Assembly (NCBI GenBank): GCA_963920575.1
Contig: OY986963.1
Span: forward strand, 7,044,896 to 7,108,895
Origin: Narthecium ossifragum
Lineage: Eukaryota; Streptophyta; Magnoliopsida; Dioscoreales; Nartheciaceae
Length of the DNA stretch: 64,000 bases
Direction: 5' to 3'
Shown in pieces: positions 12,701-27,700 of this stretch. The position numbers and the translations under genes were made by a program. A model generated the notes under the pieces. That model had not been told where the DNA came from. It worked only from the letters and a program-made list of their open reading frames with translations, and did no database searches. Within the stretch, counting starts at the first letter, position 1, and every line of letters begins with the position of its first letter.

Positions 12701-15700
12701 AAATAATTATTCCCCTTTATGTCCTTTTTCCTTCTGATTCCCATTTTTCTTCCACTCAATTCTTTTTTGTCACCCTCTTCACATGGTGCTTCTTCCTCAC
12801 CATCCTTAACGGTTTCTTTTCTACATATCAGGCCCTCTTCCTTGGCTTCTTTTTCTGTAATGTAGCATGTCTTGTCATTTTGCAAGCCTCATGTATTTAT
12901 TCTTTATGATTCTTCTAGAATCACTAGTGGGGCATTGTTCGCAGCAATGTTTGCAACTGTGCAAGTTTGCATCAACTGGTTTATGATAGCCCGGAGAAGT
13001 CAATGTACAACTGAAGTATGTTAGTGGTGCGAGTTAACTTTTAACTGCAAAACCACATTTTGTTTATCGGGTTAGAAAGCTCGTCAAATTTGAGCAATAT
13101 ACTGCTGCTGGATGATACTTTCTTCAATCATCTTTGATCAAGCTTTTTTTTTCGATGGCAAACTTATGCAGCTGCTAAACATTCTGTTTCATGGGTCTTG
13201 AGTGATCAGATAACTCAATAAGTTTGGGTAGAATATGGTGGCTTCATAAAAGAAGTAGCTTATTTTGTTTGTTTGGCTTGACTGATCAGTGCTTCATTCT
13301 GCTGAATTCTGCATCATTTGTCTTCATCGAGCATCAGAGCTAGTTGAACCCTGCAAAATTACTTCTGCTATACGGATTCTGTCAACAATGAAGTGTGTAA
13401 ATGTAGTTACTTATTTATTTTTTAGATGTTTCATACTGACTTCTCTGTTTTCATAGTGTCTGACATCACTCAGCCGATTCACTCATATCTGTTTTTCAAC
13501 AAGAGATCTTCTTGGTTTCTTGATATTTTCTAGACGAATCATTGAGTGATAAAAAAATAGTAGGATCTGTCGGGTCATTATGTGTAGTTGATCTTGTTTT
13601 TTCTTTCTGTCCTTTGGTGTAAGAGTGTGAATCCATCAGAAACCTAGTCAGCTAGATAGTTCCTATTTGATATTTTCACTACTCTATTTGCTTCCATAGT
13701 TTTTGACTTTGTATTAACACTTTGTTTATTTCCACCTATAAAAAGTAAATGCAATATGAACTCCTTTTGTTTTCCAGGGGCTAACAATTATTGCCTTTAA
13801 TGATGGACATTTTAATTCGAAGACATTGAGAGAAGCACTTAGTCTGGGCCCCACTTTTGTTGTAATGAAGTTTTTTGAAAGTAAGTGTCATGTTAGGTAG
13901 AAATTCATTTCCATTTCTCAGTAATATCCTTTCTAATGCTGTCAAATTATATCTCTATTTGGCATAGGTGTACTTGACATACTTATGATGTATGGTGCAT
14001 ATTCTACTTCCCGTCGATCAGCTGTTACTCGAATTATTTGCCGTTTCATCTGGTACTTATGTGCATCAGGGGCGATCTGTGTCCTTTATATGTGAGTCGA
14101 AGTTTCTTCTTTAAGTTTTATTCTTTGCTACAGGGTATCAGTATTTTTATCGATATATATGTAGATTGGTTTACTTTTGATGTATAGTTTGATGGAATTC
14201 TCATGCTCGATATATTAAATGCTTTTCAGCAAAGCCCTACAAGGAGGTTCACATTCTCTAGCATTCACGATATATGTCTTCGTAATTGGTATATATGCTG
14301 CTGTTCAGATCTTTATTAGCTTTCTCATGCGTATCCCACTCTGCCACCGACTGATGGAACCATGCAACCGCTGGTCTGTGATTCGTCTTGCTAAATGGAT
14401 GCATCAGGTTACTAGTTTCCTTCTTTGCTTTCTTTTTTTCAGTTTCTCAAGCATCATTTGGTTTTGATATCTTATTTCCATCTACCATCTCTTTATTTTC
14501 ATATTTATCAATAGAGAAATCTTTATTCTTATTATTTGTTTCTTTGTGAAGGAACGCCACTATGTTGGACGCGGGATGTATGAGAGGACTACAGATTACA
14601 TTAAGTAAGTTCCTTCAATTTTGTGATGAGACATGAATGCTTAAAGGTTGTGGTGAATAGTGGTTGATGTAGTGCTTATGTTGCTGTGCTATGGGAAATT
14701 ACAAACGTGATTGTGCGACCTGAATTTGGTAGGTTAGTGGTGATTGTTGTTGAAGGTGAGGATGTTGTATAATCTAGTTAGCAAGATTGATGTTTTCAAA
14801 TCTTTATGGTTTATAGGTAAGAACAACTCAAGATTCCCTGCTAGAGACAAGAGTCTACAGCCATATGCATGTTTGCTTGTGTTCTTTCTGAAAATTTGTG
14901 TGCTCTATACTTCCACATCCAAAATCAGATGCTAGAGCATGCCTATGAAGACTCTTTGTTTTGAGCTGTGAAATAGACTTGATTTGTGTAATATAATCAT
15001 GATTGTTATTTGAAAACTTTAGTCATTTTAGACAAAGGCTTGGTAACTGTAAGATTAACATTGAAATCACATTAGCATTTCAGTAAATATGCTTATCGAT
15101 TTGATTGCCATTTATGCTTGAAATAATCTTGAATCAAATGGGAAATTAGCTATGGAGTGGTCCTACTTGGTGCGTGGATGTGTTGTTAAATGAAATTTTT
15201 TTCTGCTTCTGCTTGGACTTTTTGATATCTTTATGGTCTCGTACAAAAGTTAATACGTTTTTCACTTCTTTTCTGCTGCCCGTCATATATATTAAAACCA
15301 AAGCTGATGATTACAATGTCGTGTGTATCATCCATGGGCAATTTATTGGCGAAAGTTTACTTCAATTAGTAGATCTTCGGTTTGCTATTTTTAAATTGCT
15401 ATTTTGTTTTCTCATGTCTCATGATATAAGATATTCACATAGTTCATGTTCTTGTCTGGGAGAGCTAAATGTGCTTCTTGATACGTAAATGTTACAGGTA
15501 CGTGATGTATTGGCTTGTGGTTCTTGGCTGCAAATTCGCATACGCCTATTTCCTGCAGGAAAGTTGTGCTGAGATAAGAATTCCTTGTCGTTTAATTATT
15601 GTACTGTATTTGCTGACACACATGCTGTTTTATGCAGATCAAGCCATTGGTAAAACCAACAAGAATTATTGTGCAGTTTAAAGATTTAAATTATACGTGG

Positions 15701-18700
15701 CATGATTTGGTATCAAAAGGTCAATGTCTCTTTTTGTAGAGGTTCTATCCATATTTTTGAATGCTCACATAATAGTTGTTTGCTATTCCTCTGACCGCTT
15801 ATGGTATAATGTTGTACTTTTTGATTTTGTGGTCTATTTGGTGGCTTTTATTGGAGCAACAGCTTTGTGATGACCTGGTTTCATATCCGTGAATCATGAG
15901 AATAGTGGGTAGCTCGGGCTAAGTAATAGTTTTCCTTAATTATGAATATGAAGAAATGTCAGTTTCCCGGAACAGGTAAATGATGAGTGTCCAGGCGTTG
16001 TTTTGGTAGTTTTGGGCTTTTTCGCTTTCGTCCTCGTGAGTTTTTTTTTCATAGATATGGACAACACTAAAGTGATGTCAGTAGTCAGTACTTTGTGAAT
16101 TTCCTAGCGTATTTGCTTTTGGCTATCTTTGCCTAATGCTCCTGCGTGAGATTTCTTAGCCTAAGGCAGAAAATGCTGCCTTTAATAGTCGTTTCTTCCT
16201 GTCTACATACTTCACATTTGCTACTATGCATGGAGCAATGTCAACAATTACTTGAATGAATCTATATTCATCACTCCAAGGTTAAGCATGCAAGTTAGAG
16301 TGATATGGCTCGAAATCTGTGGGTAAGTTACGAAACATCTGCCCACTTTGTCTTCTTATTGTATGTATATCTTTCAAGCCATTTCTTCTTGATTACCACA
16401 ATACATGTTACCTGAAATCTTTTGCATATTCCTTCCCCGCTATCATTTGTCATGTGGATTGTACAGGACCAGAGGTTATTGCTTGGCTTTTCTTCTTCAA
16501 ACTGTTTCTTCTGCATTACATCTAATTTTCGTGACACATGAGCAGAATATATCTCTCAATGAGATTTCATAAGGAGTCTCCAAGGCCGGCTTTTTTTAGG
16601 TTATTTAGCTTCTTTATTCAGCTCAGCTCTTGTGGATACTCTAGGTATCTATCTTATCTGGGTATTTGGTAGAACGATTATGAGGTCTTAAAGTATAGCG
16701 ATGAGAAGTTTCAATACAACAAAAGCTAAAGGCATAGAGATAGGCCACATGTGAACCTGGTGGCTGAGAACAAAAACTTAGAGAAGATTCCACTTGGCAC
16801 TGGTGATAAACAGCCAAGTTATCTAAGAAGTGCATTTGTTTGAGGAAGGAATTCAAGGCGTGAAAGTTGTCATTGTGTCGCACTGTTGTATGCACTTTTT
16901 TATATTAAAATCACTTCAAGTCTTTTGATCTTGCTTCATTTTCTAGGATCTTTCTACAGTGAATCTCTTGTAGTTATTAGCGGAAGCTGTACCTGATTAT
17001 TCAACTTATGCTTCTCAGGTTGAATGTTTGAATAGTGAGATCCCTAGATCTCATGGAGGTTTTTGGTTTGTAGAAATCCAGCGTGTACTGCCATTTCCAT
17101 GATTATCGTTTCATGAGATAAAAATGTTATTAGTCCGTGGTCTATTGACAAGCTGAGGGTAATCAACCAGGAAATTTTTTAAACACTTTTAACATGCTGT
17201 TAAGCTTCTTTGGCATTTTCAGAATTAAGGGAGGACTTGCCAGATAATTTGTTATATCCATTATTCCATATTGCTCAATCTAAAGCAGAAGTTACTTCTC
17301 TAAAAATCCCCATCTTGCATAATTTTTTTTGGCATCCTTTGGAACTCAATTTTTTTGAAATTTGCACTCACGTGATGGTCGACTTTTCCAGGAATATTAG
17401 ATGCAGCTCATCATTGCCACTTGATTTATCCATAAAGAGATCCACCACGTTCTTTTGCAGTGGATTTTGGCTCTATTTTCTTTTTATATCTTGCCGTGTG
17501 CATTTACACGTTTGTAATTTTGTTTTGGGCCTAAGCTTTCTTGCATTCTATCTTTCTCTCCTTCGGAAGTTTATCTTGGTGAGTATGGGAGGGTCTTGCG
17601 TGTTTCCTGGTGGCAATTAATCTTTTAGGGTGCATTTGGTAAGGGTGTAATTTTTAAGGGTGAAAACTTCCAAGGGTAACTTCTACAAGAGTAATAATTA
17701 AGGGGGTAGCATTTACTTGTTACTTATGTTTGGATAGAAAGGTTAGCTTGTAGTCACATGTTTAGAACAAGAATAATTTTTAACGTATATATAACTATAT
17801 ATAGGGGAGTACAGAGAGAAATAGGAGAGAGAAAGTTAAGAGAGAGGAAATAGAAGAGAGGAAGTAGAGAGAGAAAGTAGAAGAAAGCAAGTAGAGAGAG
17901 AAAATAAGAGAGAGGAAGTAGGAGAGAGAGAGAGTCAAGAGAGAGGAAGTAGAGAGAGAAAATGTTAGAGAGAGAGGAAGGAGAGAGGGAAAATGGGAGA
18001 GAGGAAGTAGAGAGAAAATATGAAAGAGATAGGAGAGAGAAACATTAGTTAAATTATTAAAATAAATTAAATGATGGGGTTTTCATAGAAAGCCAAAAAA
18101 AAGAAGAAAAAAAGGCAAAAATGTAAATATATGTATGTCTTTTACACCCCGTTACCCACCTCCCATGGGTGGCAAAGTTTGCACCCTCTTTACCCTCATA
18201 TTAGAGTAAATTTTATCCAAGGTAAATTTTATCCAAACAAAAGGAGTTAAAAATTTACAAGGGTAATTTTTCACCCCCTTTACACCCATACCAAAAGCAC
18301 CCTTATAAGTACTTAACATTTCTACATGCTTCTGGAACTAACTATCATTGATTTAAACCTCTTTAAAATGTGCATGTTCAAGCATTAAATTAGAGGAAGT
18401 TTTGGCTCTTTTCTTGACCCCCCTTTTTGCCCTAAGTGCATTTAATCTGTTGTCTGAAGTTCGTAATATTTTTTTGCCTTGATTTCTGTGAGCTGAACCA
18501 GAGATTCACCTTTATTTGCAGGTAATCATAATGCATTGACAGTTCTTAGCTTATGGGCTCCATTGTTCGCGGTAGGTATTCTTGAACGTTATATGCTTCC
18601 CAATCTTTTGCTGATCCTGAACCCACTGTCTACTCAATGAGCAATGCTTCCAGATTTTATGTTTTTTTAATCTTAGTACTACGTATTATGCTAGGCATTA

Positions 18701-21700
18701 ATAATTCTTTGGTATTTTCATTTTCAACACTTAGAATGGTCCATTCCTAGATAGATTCATGAATTTCAGGAACTTTTCATTCTGTCATTATTGAATAACT
18801 ATTTATTTTAGACATGTTAATAAGTCTTTGTCTAAATTTTTGTGGGAGCTATTTTCTATTCAATCGTAATGCTTGTGTTGCAGAATTGTGTTTTGACTCT
18901 TGGTATCTTTCACTGCAGGTATATCTCTTGGATATTCATGTGTTGCACACAATCTTGTCAGCTATTTATGGTTTCCTGCTTGGGGCCAGAGATCGTTTGG
19001 GGGAGGTGGGTACTAAAAGCAATAATTAGCGTATCTCTGTTGCCAGGATTTTCTCTACGTTGAAGTACTTTACGATATCATTGGGAGTCCTGCGCTGTCT
19101 TGCCATATTGGTTATTTCTTGTCATCTTGTCGTATATGTACACATATATTCAGTTTTACTCCAAAGACATGTTTTGCCATTATTGTTTGAACTTGTTCAT
19201 TCACATCCAAATCCTAAATGCAAAATGTAGCCATAGTGATATAGTTGGTTTTCACACTCAAATATGCTCATATTTGCTTCTGTTGTAGTATGAAGTAATT
19301 AAATACCATTGTCATGATTTTTCAGGTATTGATACTTTTGTTTCTGGACTTCCATGTTTTTTGAATTTGACTAGATGCCATTTTGTTTCCAAATAATTTG
19401 TTCTGTTTGACTGTTTCAAAAGGCAACATTCAAAGCATCTACTTTTTCTGGGTAACTGGATTCAATTATACCTTTTCATGTTCTAATCTTCAGCGTCGAC
19501 TTCAAACATGCTCCTTGAATTTTTCTACTATTCTTTGTTTTCAGATTAGATCTATCGATGCTGTTCACAAACTATTTGAGAAGTTTCCTGAAGCCTTTAT
19601 GGACAATCTTCATGTTCCTCTTCCTAAAAGGTAGGTTAGATCTTTGTTTTGTTGTTTGGTTGTTTACCTGGTTGTCCTCTCTGAAAGTATTTGATGCGAT
19701 TCTCAAACAGGAGGCAGCTACGTTCTGCTCATCAGGTGAGTGGAATTTCGAAATGTGATTTAAAATTATACTACTTTTAACTGCGCTGCACTTTGTAAGT
19801 CAGTGATGATTATATTGTCATTATAATTGTTTGAGATCGGTTGTACTGTGACATCTCTGAATCATTTAATTCATTATGTATGTGCAACTGTGTAAGCCTT
19901 CCTAGTTGCTTCTTAGAGTATTCCAAAGTCAGGTTTTTGTTCTTGTGTCACCATCCTCTAATTTTCTTCCTGGTCTTGCTGCATGCGAGTAATGCTTACT
20001 ATGCACATCGTGACCATTGAAGATGGATCTTGTAGTGAAGGAAGATGGATGGACTGCTAAAGTTTTTCAAGCAAATTGTGGTGTTGGGGGCACTTTTCGT
20101 GTTAGCCTCTGGATGTTATGACACTTGCCGGTGGCACCGCTCATGACGTGACGTCGTGTTTGGTCATGGCAGGGGGAGGTAAAACAGGGACATGGAGATG
20201 AAGAAAATAAGTGAGAAAGGAGGCAGAGGAGGGCTGGGGCTGTTGGAGGAAGTTGTAGCAGAGATGGAAGTTGGAGGAGAGCCATAGAAGCCAGAGGAGA
20301 GAACGGAGAGAGCTATAGGAGGGGAATTATCGTGATCGGCTAGCGTTAGGATTTAGTTTTCAAATTTAAGCTTGGGGGTTCCAGCAGACCCAAAATTCAT
20401 TTTGTCGACCGGCATAGCAAACGTTGATTCAACTGCTGTGTATGATTGACGTTTCCTTTGAACTTGAATGGTGCAAGTCCCAAGTTGGTTAGAGTACTCT
20501 GTATATTTTATTGGTTGAAGTGCTGGGTGTTGAAGAAAGCTCAAGCTCACTAGAAACAGATGCAAAGATGAAGTTATTTAGGTGAATGTGCGTGTGAACT
20601 AAGGACAGTTGAAATTGAATATATTTGAGGAACTTCATTCAGATTTGATACACTGTGTGGGGAATTGGCTAAGAGATGATTTGTTGATATGCAGTGATGA
20701 TTGAAGGATAACACTGAGGAAGAACCACTAATTGTCTTGAAGGTGTATCGAAAGTTTTTTTGTCCATACTGTTTTTATTTAATGCCGTGAAGGTGCCCAT
20801 ATTAGTGTATATTACTTGGGTATGGTTTCCATTGCCGTGCCTGATGTTTTAAAAGGAATAAGCCAGGTTTGCCTTAAGCCCTGTTTTAAGGCAAAACACC
20901 ACAATACCGCAAGGATTACTTGGATAGTTAATCTCTGAAAATCATAGCTAAAGATATAAGAATTGGAAGATTTGCCAACCTGAGTGAATAGTTTGAATCA
21001 CATACACAGGTTCCCCTTCCATATGTATCACCCTTTCACTTTTTATGCCCTGAAATTTTCCTTCCCAGACTTATGCCACTTCCAACTACAGTAGGATGGT
21101 GGCTACCCTTTTCATATGTTTAACTATATTTGGTGTTTATCGGAAAATCTATCCCATGCTTAGTTTCTCAGAATTTCTTATTTTTTTGATATGTCTGATA
21201 TGAAAAAATGAGATATGCATGCAGGGACTTCATGCGGATTGTTTCTCATGCATCATGGCTTCTTCCTTGCCATGTCAAGGGCCTGAGTGCCTCATCTTAA
21301 GGCTCCGCCTTTCCATTCATTGGTCATGCTATTCTTGCTATCGTTTGTCCACATCTTCCATTGGTTTTAGAAGTCAAAGTTTGTCTTTTGCATTATGAAG
21401 AACTAAAATGACCTTTTTATGTGAATTCAATCTTCTATTGGATGTACTGTTTTCCAAATTGAAATGGTCTGCCCTCTCAGCTTTGTATTTATTTTAAATT
21501 CATAACTTTGGCAACTGAGAATCCTTTAAACTGTTTGAACATCTGCGTTATTTTTATTGATTTGAATGAAAAATAAGTAGGTTTGACTTTACAGGAAGGT
21601 CAAATTGCTGCTTGCTAGAAAAATGTTAGTCGACTATCTTTTAAATATTATTTGAGCATGATTAAGTTTCATGCAAATGATGATGTCCCTGTGACATAGG

Positions 21701-24700
21701 TAATGCTTTGATGCATTTGATCTTTCCTTTTGACGATATGATATCGAAGTATGTCCTGCAATTTATTTTTGAGCTGGTTCATAACTTCTAATTTGGCCAA
21801 TGAAGGTTGAGGAGATGAACAAATTGGATGCTGCTAAGTTTGCGCCTTTCTGGAATGAGATTATCAGGAACTTGAGGGAAGAAGATTACATAACTAATGT
21901 GTATGTCTGACATAATTTGCTGTTGAGCATATCATCATATGATGTTCGTCTTTTAGTCATATAAGTCAAGTTGATGTTGTCTCTTCCTTATCTGCACAGC
22001 GAGATGGAGTTGCTTGTTATGCCTAAAAATTCTGGAATTCTTCCTCTCATCCAGTGGCCGTTATTCCTTCTTGCAAGCAAGGTCAAAGCTGAGATATTGC
22101 TTGCTTTTCTTTGTCCTGGAAATGAATTCCTGTTCTCCCTTTCTGTTATGCAATTTTTTCAGAGGGAGCATTCATCTGTGCTTTGTTTTCATCAAGCAGG
22201 TTTTTCTGGCAAAAGATATTGCTGCAGAAACCAGGGATTCACAGGATGAGCTTTGGGGAAGAATCTCAAGGGATGAGTACATGAAGTATGCTGTTCAGGA
22301 GTGTTACCATGCTATTAAGCTTATCCTAGTGAGAATATTGGATGATGAGGGTCGGATGTGGTAAGCTCTTTGCTGTTTTGGTCCTTGATTAAGAATACTA
22401 TAGGCCAGTGAGTAACATAATACTTTTTTATGACACCAAGGGTGGAGAGGATGTATGAGGACATTATGGAAAGCATCGTGAAAAGGGAGATTCAGGTTAA
22501 CTTTAAGTTGATCAATCTACCACTTGTAATTTCCAGAATTACTGCAATGACTGGAGTGCTGGTATGGTCTCCAAATTTCACCAAGTTCTTGATATTCACC
22601 CTATTTGGATAGTGTAGCTATGATCTGCTTTACTCACAAAAGATGCTCGTTTGCCTTAATCTTGGTGTGTTTTTTTCTCTCTTTTTGATCCCCTTTAAAA
22701 TTCCTAAGAAATAGAGGGTATTCAGTTCACTTTCTTACATGAAATTTTTTCGTCTTGAACTATATTTGTAATGTAAAGTGAGGCAGGAATCTGTTTTGCA
22801 ACTACTCAGCAAATCTCTTCTTTTTTTATTGCAAGTATTTTTTTTTACCGTATCTCTGAGATAATTAAGGAAGTACCATGCCGGACATTCTCCAGGAATC
22901 CCACCTAGAGAGTCATCCCAGACCTTGGGATTTACCACGTAGAGAAAGTATGGTACTACATCAAAGGAGAAGATCTTGCTTTTTTCTTCTTTTTTTACTT
23001 GCAAGAAGCCAGTCTTATAATCTCTTATCTGTAGCCTATGCAAAAGGTATTCCACATAGGAAATCCAATTCAAAAACCTAATCAATTATGAACTCAGCTA
23101 TTTATAAAGTTTAAACAAACTAGGAAACCAAATGACTAAACATGGCTTTAATATCCTACCTCGGGGAACCAATGGCTTTAATATCCAGTTAATGCCAGGT
23201 TGCCTCTACAAATTGCTGCTTAGAGGGTTGTTGGCAGAACTTTAGAATTGCCAGCTAGAGGCCAACGGCATTGGGAAGGGTAGGAAAGGAGAGATAGGGT
23301 GTGTTGGTAGGAGAGAAGAGAGGGAAAAGAGGAGAGAAGCTGTGGACGTAGGCCGACGACGTTGTAGCTTGGCACATGGATAGATTAGGGTGTTTTCTGT
23401 TAGTTTTACATACTTAAGTACCAGTATAGCAGGTCCCGAGTGAAATCCACACGAACCAAACCTTCTTAATATTCAATCTTATCTTTATTTTACTAATTCT
23501 TGTTCTTTAATGAATGGGATTCGCCCTAACCCATTGATACACATGTGCCAAGAGGCGCACCCGATATCAAACTGGTCAATTACGGGCTTGGTAATTATGG
23601 ACCGGCTGTGTACTGATCGGCACCGTAATTATTGGACTCTAGTTGCTGTCTCTTTTTTGGTCAATTGTCAATAATCATCTCGATTCTTGAATTCTCTCAA
23701 ATGTCAAGAAAATTTCTTTTAGAACATGAATCTTTCGAAAATTGTGTTTGTGGCACTACTGATTTTAATGTAATTTCACTATTTGTAGTAAGCTTTTTTT
23801 ATTTTCTGTTTATTGGTCCACTATGATGTGTATGATGATTCTGCACTAACTTTTTTCTCCTCTCCCCGCTGCCATTTGAAAATTTTCACTAAGATGGTTA
23901 ATTTTTACTTTGTGACTCATTGATTTGATTGCTAGCCTCTTCAATGTAGTTTACCTAATTGTTGCACTAACATTGCAGAAAGAGGCGGAATCCCCTGATC
24001 TGCATAAAGGAGCAATTAAAGCTATCCAAGATCTTTATGATGTGGTTCATTATGATTTTCTTTCTCTTAACATGAGGTATAAGCAAAAGCATATAGTCTC
24101 ATGTGTAGGTGCATCCTGGTTATTTATTTGTTAACATTTCTGGTTTTCCCTTCTCAAGAGATCATTATGACCAGTGGGCTGTGATATTCAAAGCAAAGGC
24201 TGAGGGGCGACTCTTCTCTAAGTTGAAGTGGCCGAAAGATCTTGAGTTGGTAGTTTTCTCTCTCATGTTTCATACTAATATGCACAAGCACACACAAGTA
24301 CATAGAAAGTGTAAAATTTCCAGAACTAACAAGAAAACCCACTTGTCATTTTCTGTTGCATTCATTGTAAGTGTAAAAATGGTTCCGTTCTATGCTGTTG
24401 GAATGCAGAAAGCAGTGATCAAAAGATTACATTCACTGCTGTGCATTAAGGAATCTGCTTCAAGTGTTCCTAAAAACTTGGAGGCAGGGCGTAGACTACA
24501 ATTCTTCACAAACTCATTGTTCATGAAAATGCCTCCATCCAAGCCAGTTCGAGAGATGATGTCTTTCAGGTGAATCATATTTCTGGATGTGGTTCTCGTT
24601 TTTTATACTTGCTGTGATGTCACCTTATTTGTGTATCAGTATAATGCTTATCTTATCTTTTCTTGTATTGCAGTGTGTTTACTCCCTATTATTCTGAGAT

Positions 24701-27700
24701 TGTGCTTTATAGTATGGCTGAGCTCCTAAAGAAGAATGAAGATGGAATATCTACTCTATTTTACCTGCAAAAGATATTTCCAGGTTTTTCTACACTCTTT
24801 TCACTAAGATCACCGAAAAGTACTTTACTAAATACCATATTGTGAATGACCAAAACATGTGAAGGTATGGAAGTTCTCAAAGCTATTGTGGCAGCTGGCA
24901 AATGATTTTGATCTTAAACTTTTCTTGTTGCTAGGTGACCTGATAATATTGTTGCCTTATGTGTCAAATTTTCCTCTCTTTAAGTGGTCACATGGTTTTC
25001 CTTCATCTTCATGGAACATACTTGTTGACTAGTTTCTCTTGGCTGGTTATGTGTTTGACAGCAAATGCATAATCTCAGTTAACTAATTCAAATCATCATT
25101 GTGTCTAAATGATAGTACCAACTACCAAGATAAATGAACGTTTGTGGATGCCAAAAATTGCACTTAAAATCTAGGCAAAAATATTTTCTTTCTTGCTCCT
25201 CAATGTTGAGGACGGTTTATATCTTCCGCACATGGCTTAATCTAGTGAATCTAAAAAGGGTACGAAGCATCGAGAGGAATCGCGAGTACCAATTCGAAAC
25301 AAAAAAAAAACAATCTTTCTCCTCCCCTCGGGAGGTTTGAGATGATGTTTGGTTGGCTGCTATTTAGGAATGTTTTTTAGTGGAGAGGATTTGGTGGCAT
25401 TGGAACAAATATAGCTCTCCTCCTTCTTAAATGTGTGTCTTATTAATTTAACCTTTTGCTCTTGTCTTTGGTTAGATCACCAAACCCCGCCAAGCTGTTT
25501 GTTAATTAATTCATATAATAAGTAACCAACAAGACTAGTCCTCTCCTCCCAGTTGGCCGGCCGGCTTTTTTGTTTTGTTTTTGTGTATTTATTGGGGAGT
25601 TATTTCTGCCAACTTTGGCAATGTTTTGGTTTAAAGAAAAAGAAAAATTAAGAGGGAATGGAAATTCGGAAGATGATGATAATTTTAAATAATGTTTATT
25701 TTGTTGGAGAAATCTCGAGTTTGAATATCTAGTAAATTAAAATCCGTGGTCAATATATGTACCATGATATTAAATTTATTAGAATAATTATAATGATCAA
25801 TATTTTAGAGGGAAATGTATAATTGCACATGAGCACTTGTTTGATTAATAAGAATCTCTTATGTGAGCCGGTGCTGACTGAGTACGAATTTATTTTTTCA
25901 TTAAAAGAACTTTTTGCTTGCAAGACTGGCTTTCATTTCCTGTTCAAGGCTTTTTAGGACTTCAATATCCTAGCATGGAGTATGTGGCTTCTTTAAGCTG
26001 TGTATGCTTTGAACTTCTATGGAAATGTTTTCTAAATGAATTTTGATATATTTTGCGTGACTTCAGTTATGTAAATTACATCTTCATCGTCATAAAGAGT
26101 TCTTCGGGCATCTTGAGTTTAAAAGCATTATCGTTGTTCTTCTTGTTTGCACTAACATGATTCTGAGTAATGCTACTCCTGCTGTAGTAGCACATTTTCT
26201 CAACTCGTCGTTCATTTGAAGCCTTAGGAAATAAGCAGTACCCCGAATGATGTTATTTCAAGTCTATCAACCCAGTCACTGCCTCTCTTTGGCAAGGATA
26301 GGATGACTATCTTCATGCTTTAATGATTTAACATTCATTGAAGCCAATTCCCATTCAAGAAGTTCGAACGTTTAGTCTATGCTACCTATGTGAAGAAAAA
26401 ATTTCTTCTGTATTCCCATTGAACAAAATAATTTCGAATGCAAAATATAACAGCGACAATTAAAGCTTATTTCAACAATTGGTTGTCGTAGTTAGTGCAT
26501 CATCAATCATCTCTACAAAGACCTGAGGTTTTTGTTTCTAGATGCTTTGTTATCATCCTTCCCCTTATCAGTTATCATTGATATCTTTCCCTTTCATTCC
26601 TTGTATGCTCTTCACCTCTCGGGCAGCTGTATATGGCATGGAATGACTTCCCATTTCACCTTTATTTGCTTATGAAGAACCAACAGATGATCGTGCTCTC
26701 AAGCAGAAAGAATATCTTCCCCTTGACAAAGCAACCTCATCACGTGTGATTAGACACATCCTTTTCTGAAAGGGAAAGGGAGTTAGGACTTAGGAGCCTC
26801 CTTTGCTTCTGCCCAGCTCCCTGAAAACAACGATTCCATTTGCACATGTTAACCATACATCTAGGTCCTTCTACATTCGGATCAAATTCAATTTGGTTAA
26901 TGATCATGCCCGCAGTGTTAGAACCGGGCGAGCTCGGGGAACTGGGTTTACTGGGTGTACAATCAAATTTTTGCATCTGAGAATTATGCATTTGACTTGC
27001 TGATTCATTGACATTTTTTGTCATGGTAATGTTTGATTCAGCAAGTAAAAATTGCGAGTCATGCACTTATGGAAAGTTGGCATATGAAATTTGTTCATAT
27101 GTAAAATCAAACTAGTGTACTCCTCTTTCCCACTTATTTCTTTGTGTTTCAGGTACTTACATTTTTCTTTTGTGTCTTCTCTTTTCTTTCAAGCTATTCC
27201 TTTCCTCAACTGACTTCTGCTCCTCCTCACTTACTCCAACATGTCTTATACGCTCAGATGGTTTTGTGCTCCATTGAGTTTCTGATTTACTAAGTCCTCC
27301 ACTTTGCTCTTTATGATGAAACTTGCTGGTTTTCTTGAATAGCTGGGTACAACTATATTACTTCGTGAGTTAGTAAGATGAGAAAACTAGAACAGGGCGA
27401 TTCATATTCTTCGACTAGACATTCTACTAACATGCAAATCCTACAAATCATTATTTCTAGAAGTTTTACTGATAATTTGTGAGCCTGGAAAGGAATGATG
27501 CAGTTTTTCCTTGTGATTTGACATACTAGTATACAAGCTCATGGTCATCTATCGAGTTTCCTATATTTTGGTTGTAAACCTGTGTCTTATATTGTTGTTG
27601 TACTTCTTCAGATGAGTGGAGGAATTTTCTATCTCGGATTGGCAGAGATGAGAATGAGCATGATTCTGAACTTTTTGACAATCCCAATGATATTTTGGAG

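Larger units (their letters stand above)
10982..22561 (+). other. CALS9: Callose synthase exon block B: first transmembrane cluster and linker
   Basis: Exons: 10982-11104, 13778-13880, 13968-14091, 14230-14407, 14552-14604, 15498-15558, 15638-15719, 18522-18571, 18919-19005, 19545-19630, 19711-19735, 21806-21900, 22000-22081, 22200-22360, 22441-22561. Hydrophobic runs such as FHRLWIFLFMMFQ, FTIYVFVIGIYAAVQIF, YWLVVLGCKFAYAYFLQ and LTVLSLWAPLFA mark the first group of membrane helices. Family signatures include RHYVGRGMYERT, YGFLLGARDRLGE, ELLVMPKNSG and DEYMKYAVQECYHAIK. The 25-nt micro-exon at 19711-19735 encodes the end of RRQLRSAHQ. The intron after 15558 starts with GA rather than GT. Introns up to 2.8 kb carry a Pack-MULE and a Tourist-like MITE. 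Confidence 0.9.

Noticed and set aside
15469..15681. Read-through of the GA-AG intron as coding
   Set aside because: It shifts frame relative to IKPLVKPTR and hits a stop. The family sequence requires removal of 79 bases.
22870..23640. Possible LTR-like or solo-LTR sequence in intron 25
   Set aside because: Slightly higher GC and patterned text, but no terminal repeats or target duplication could be defined.
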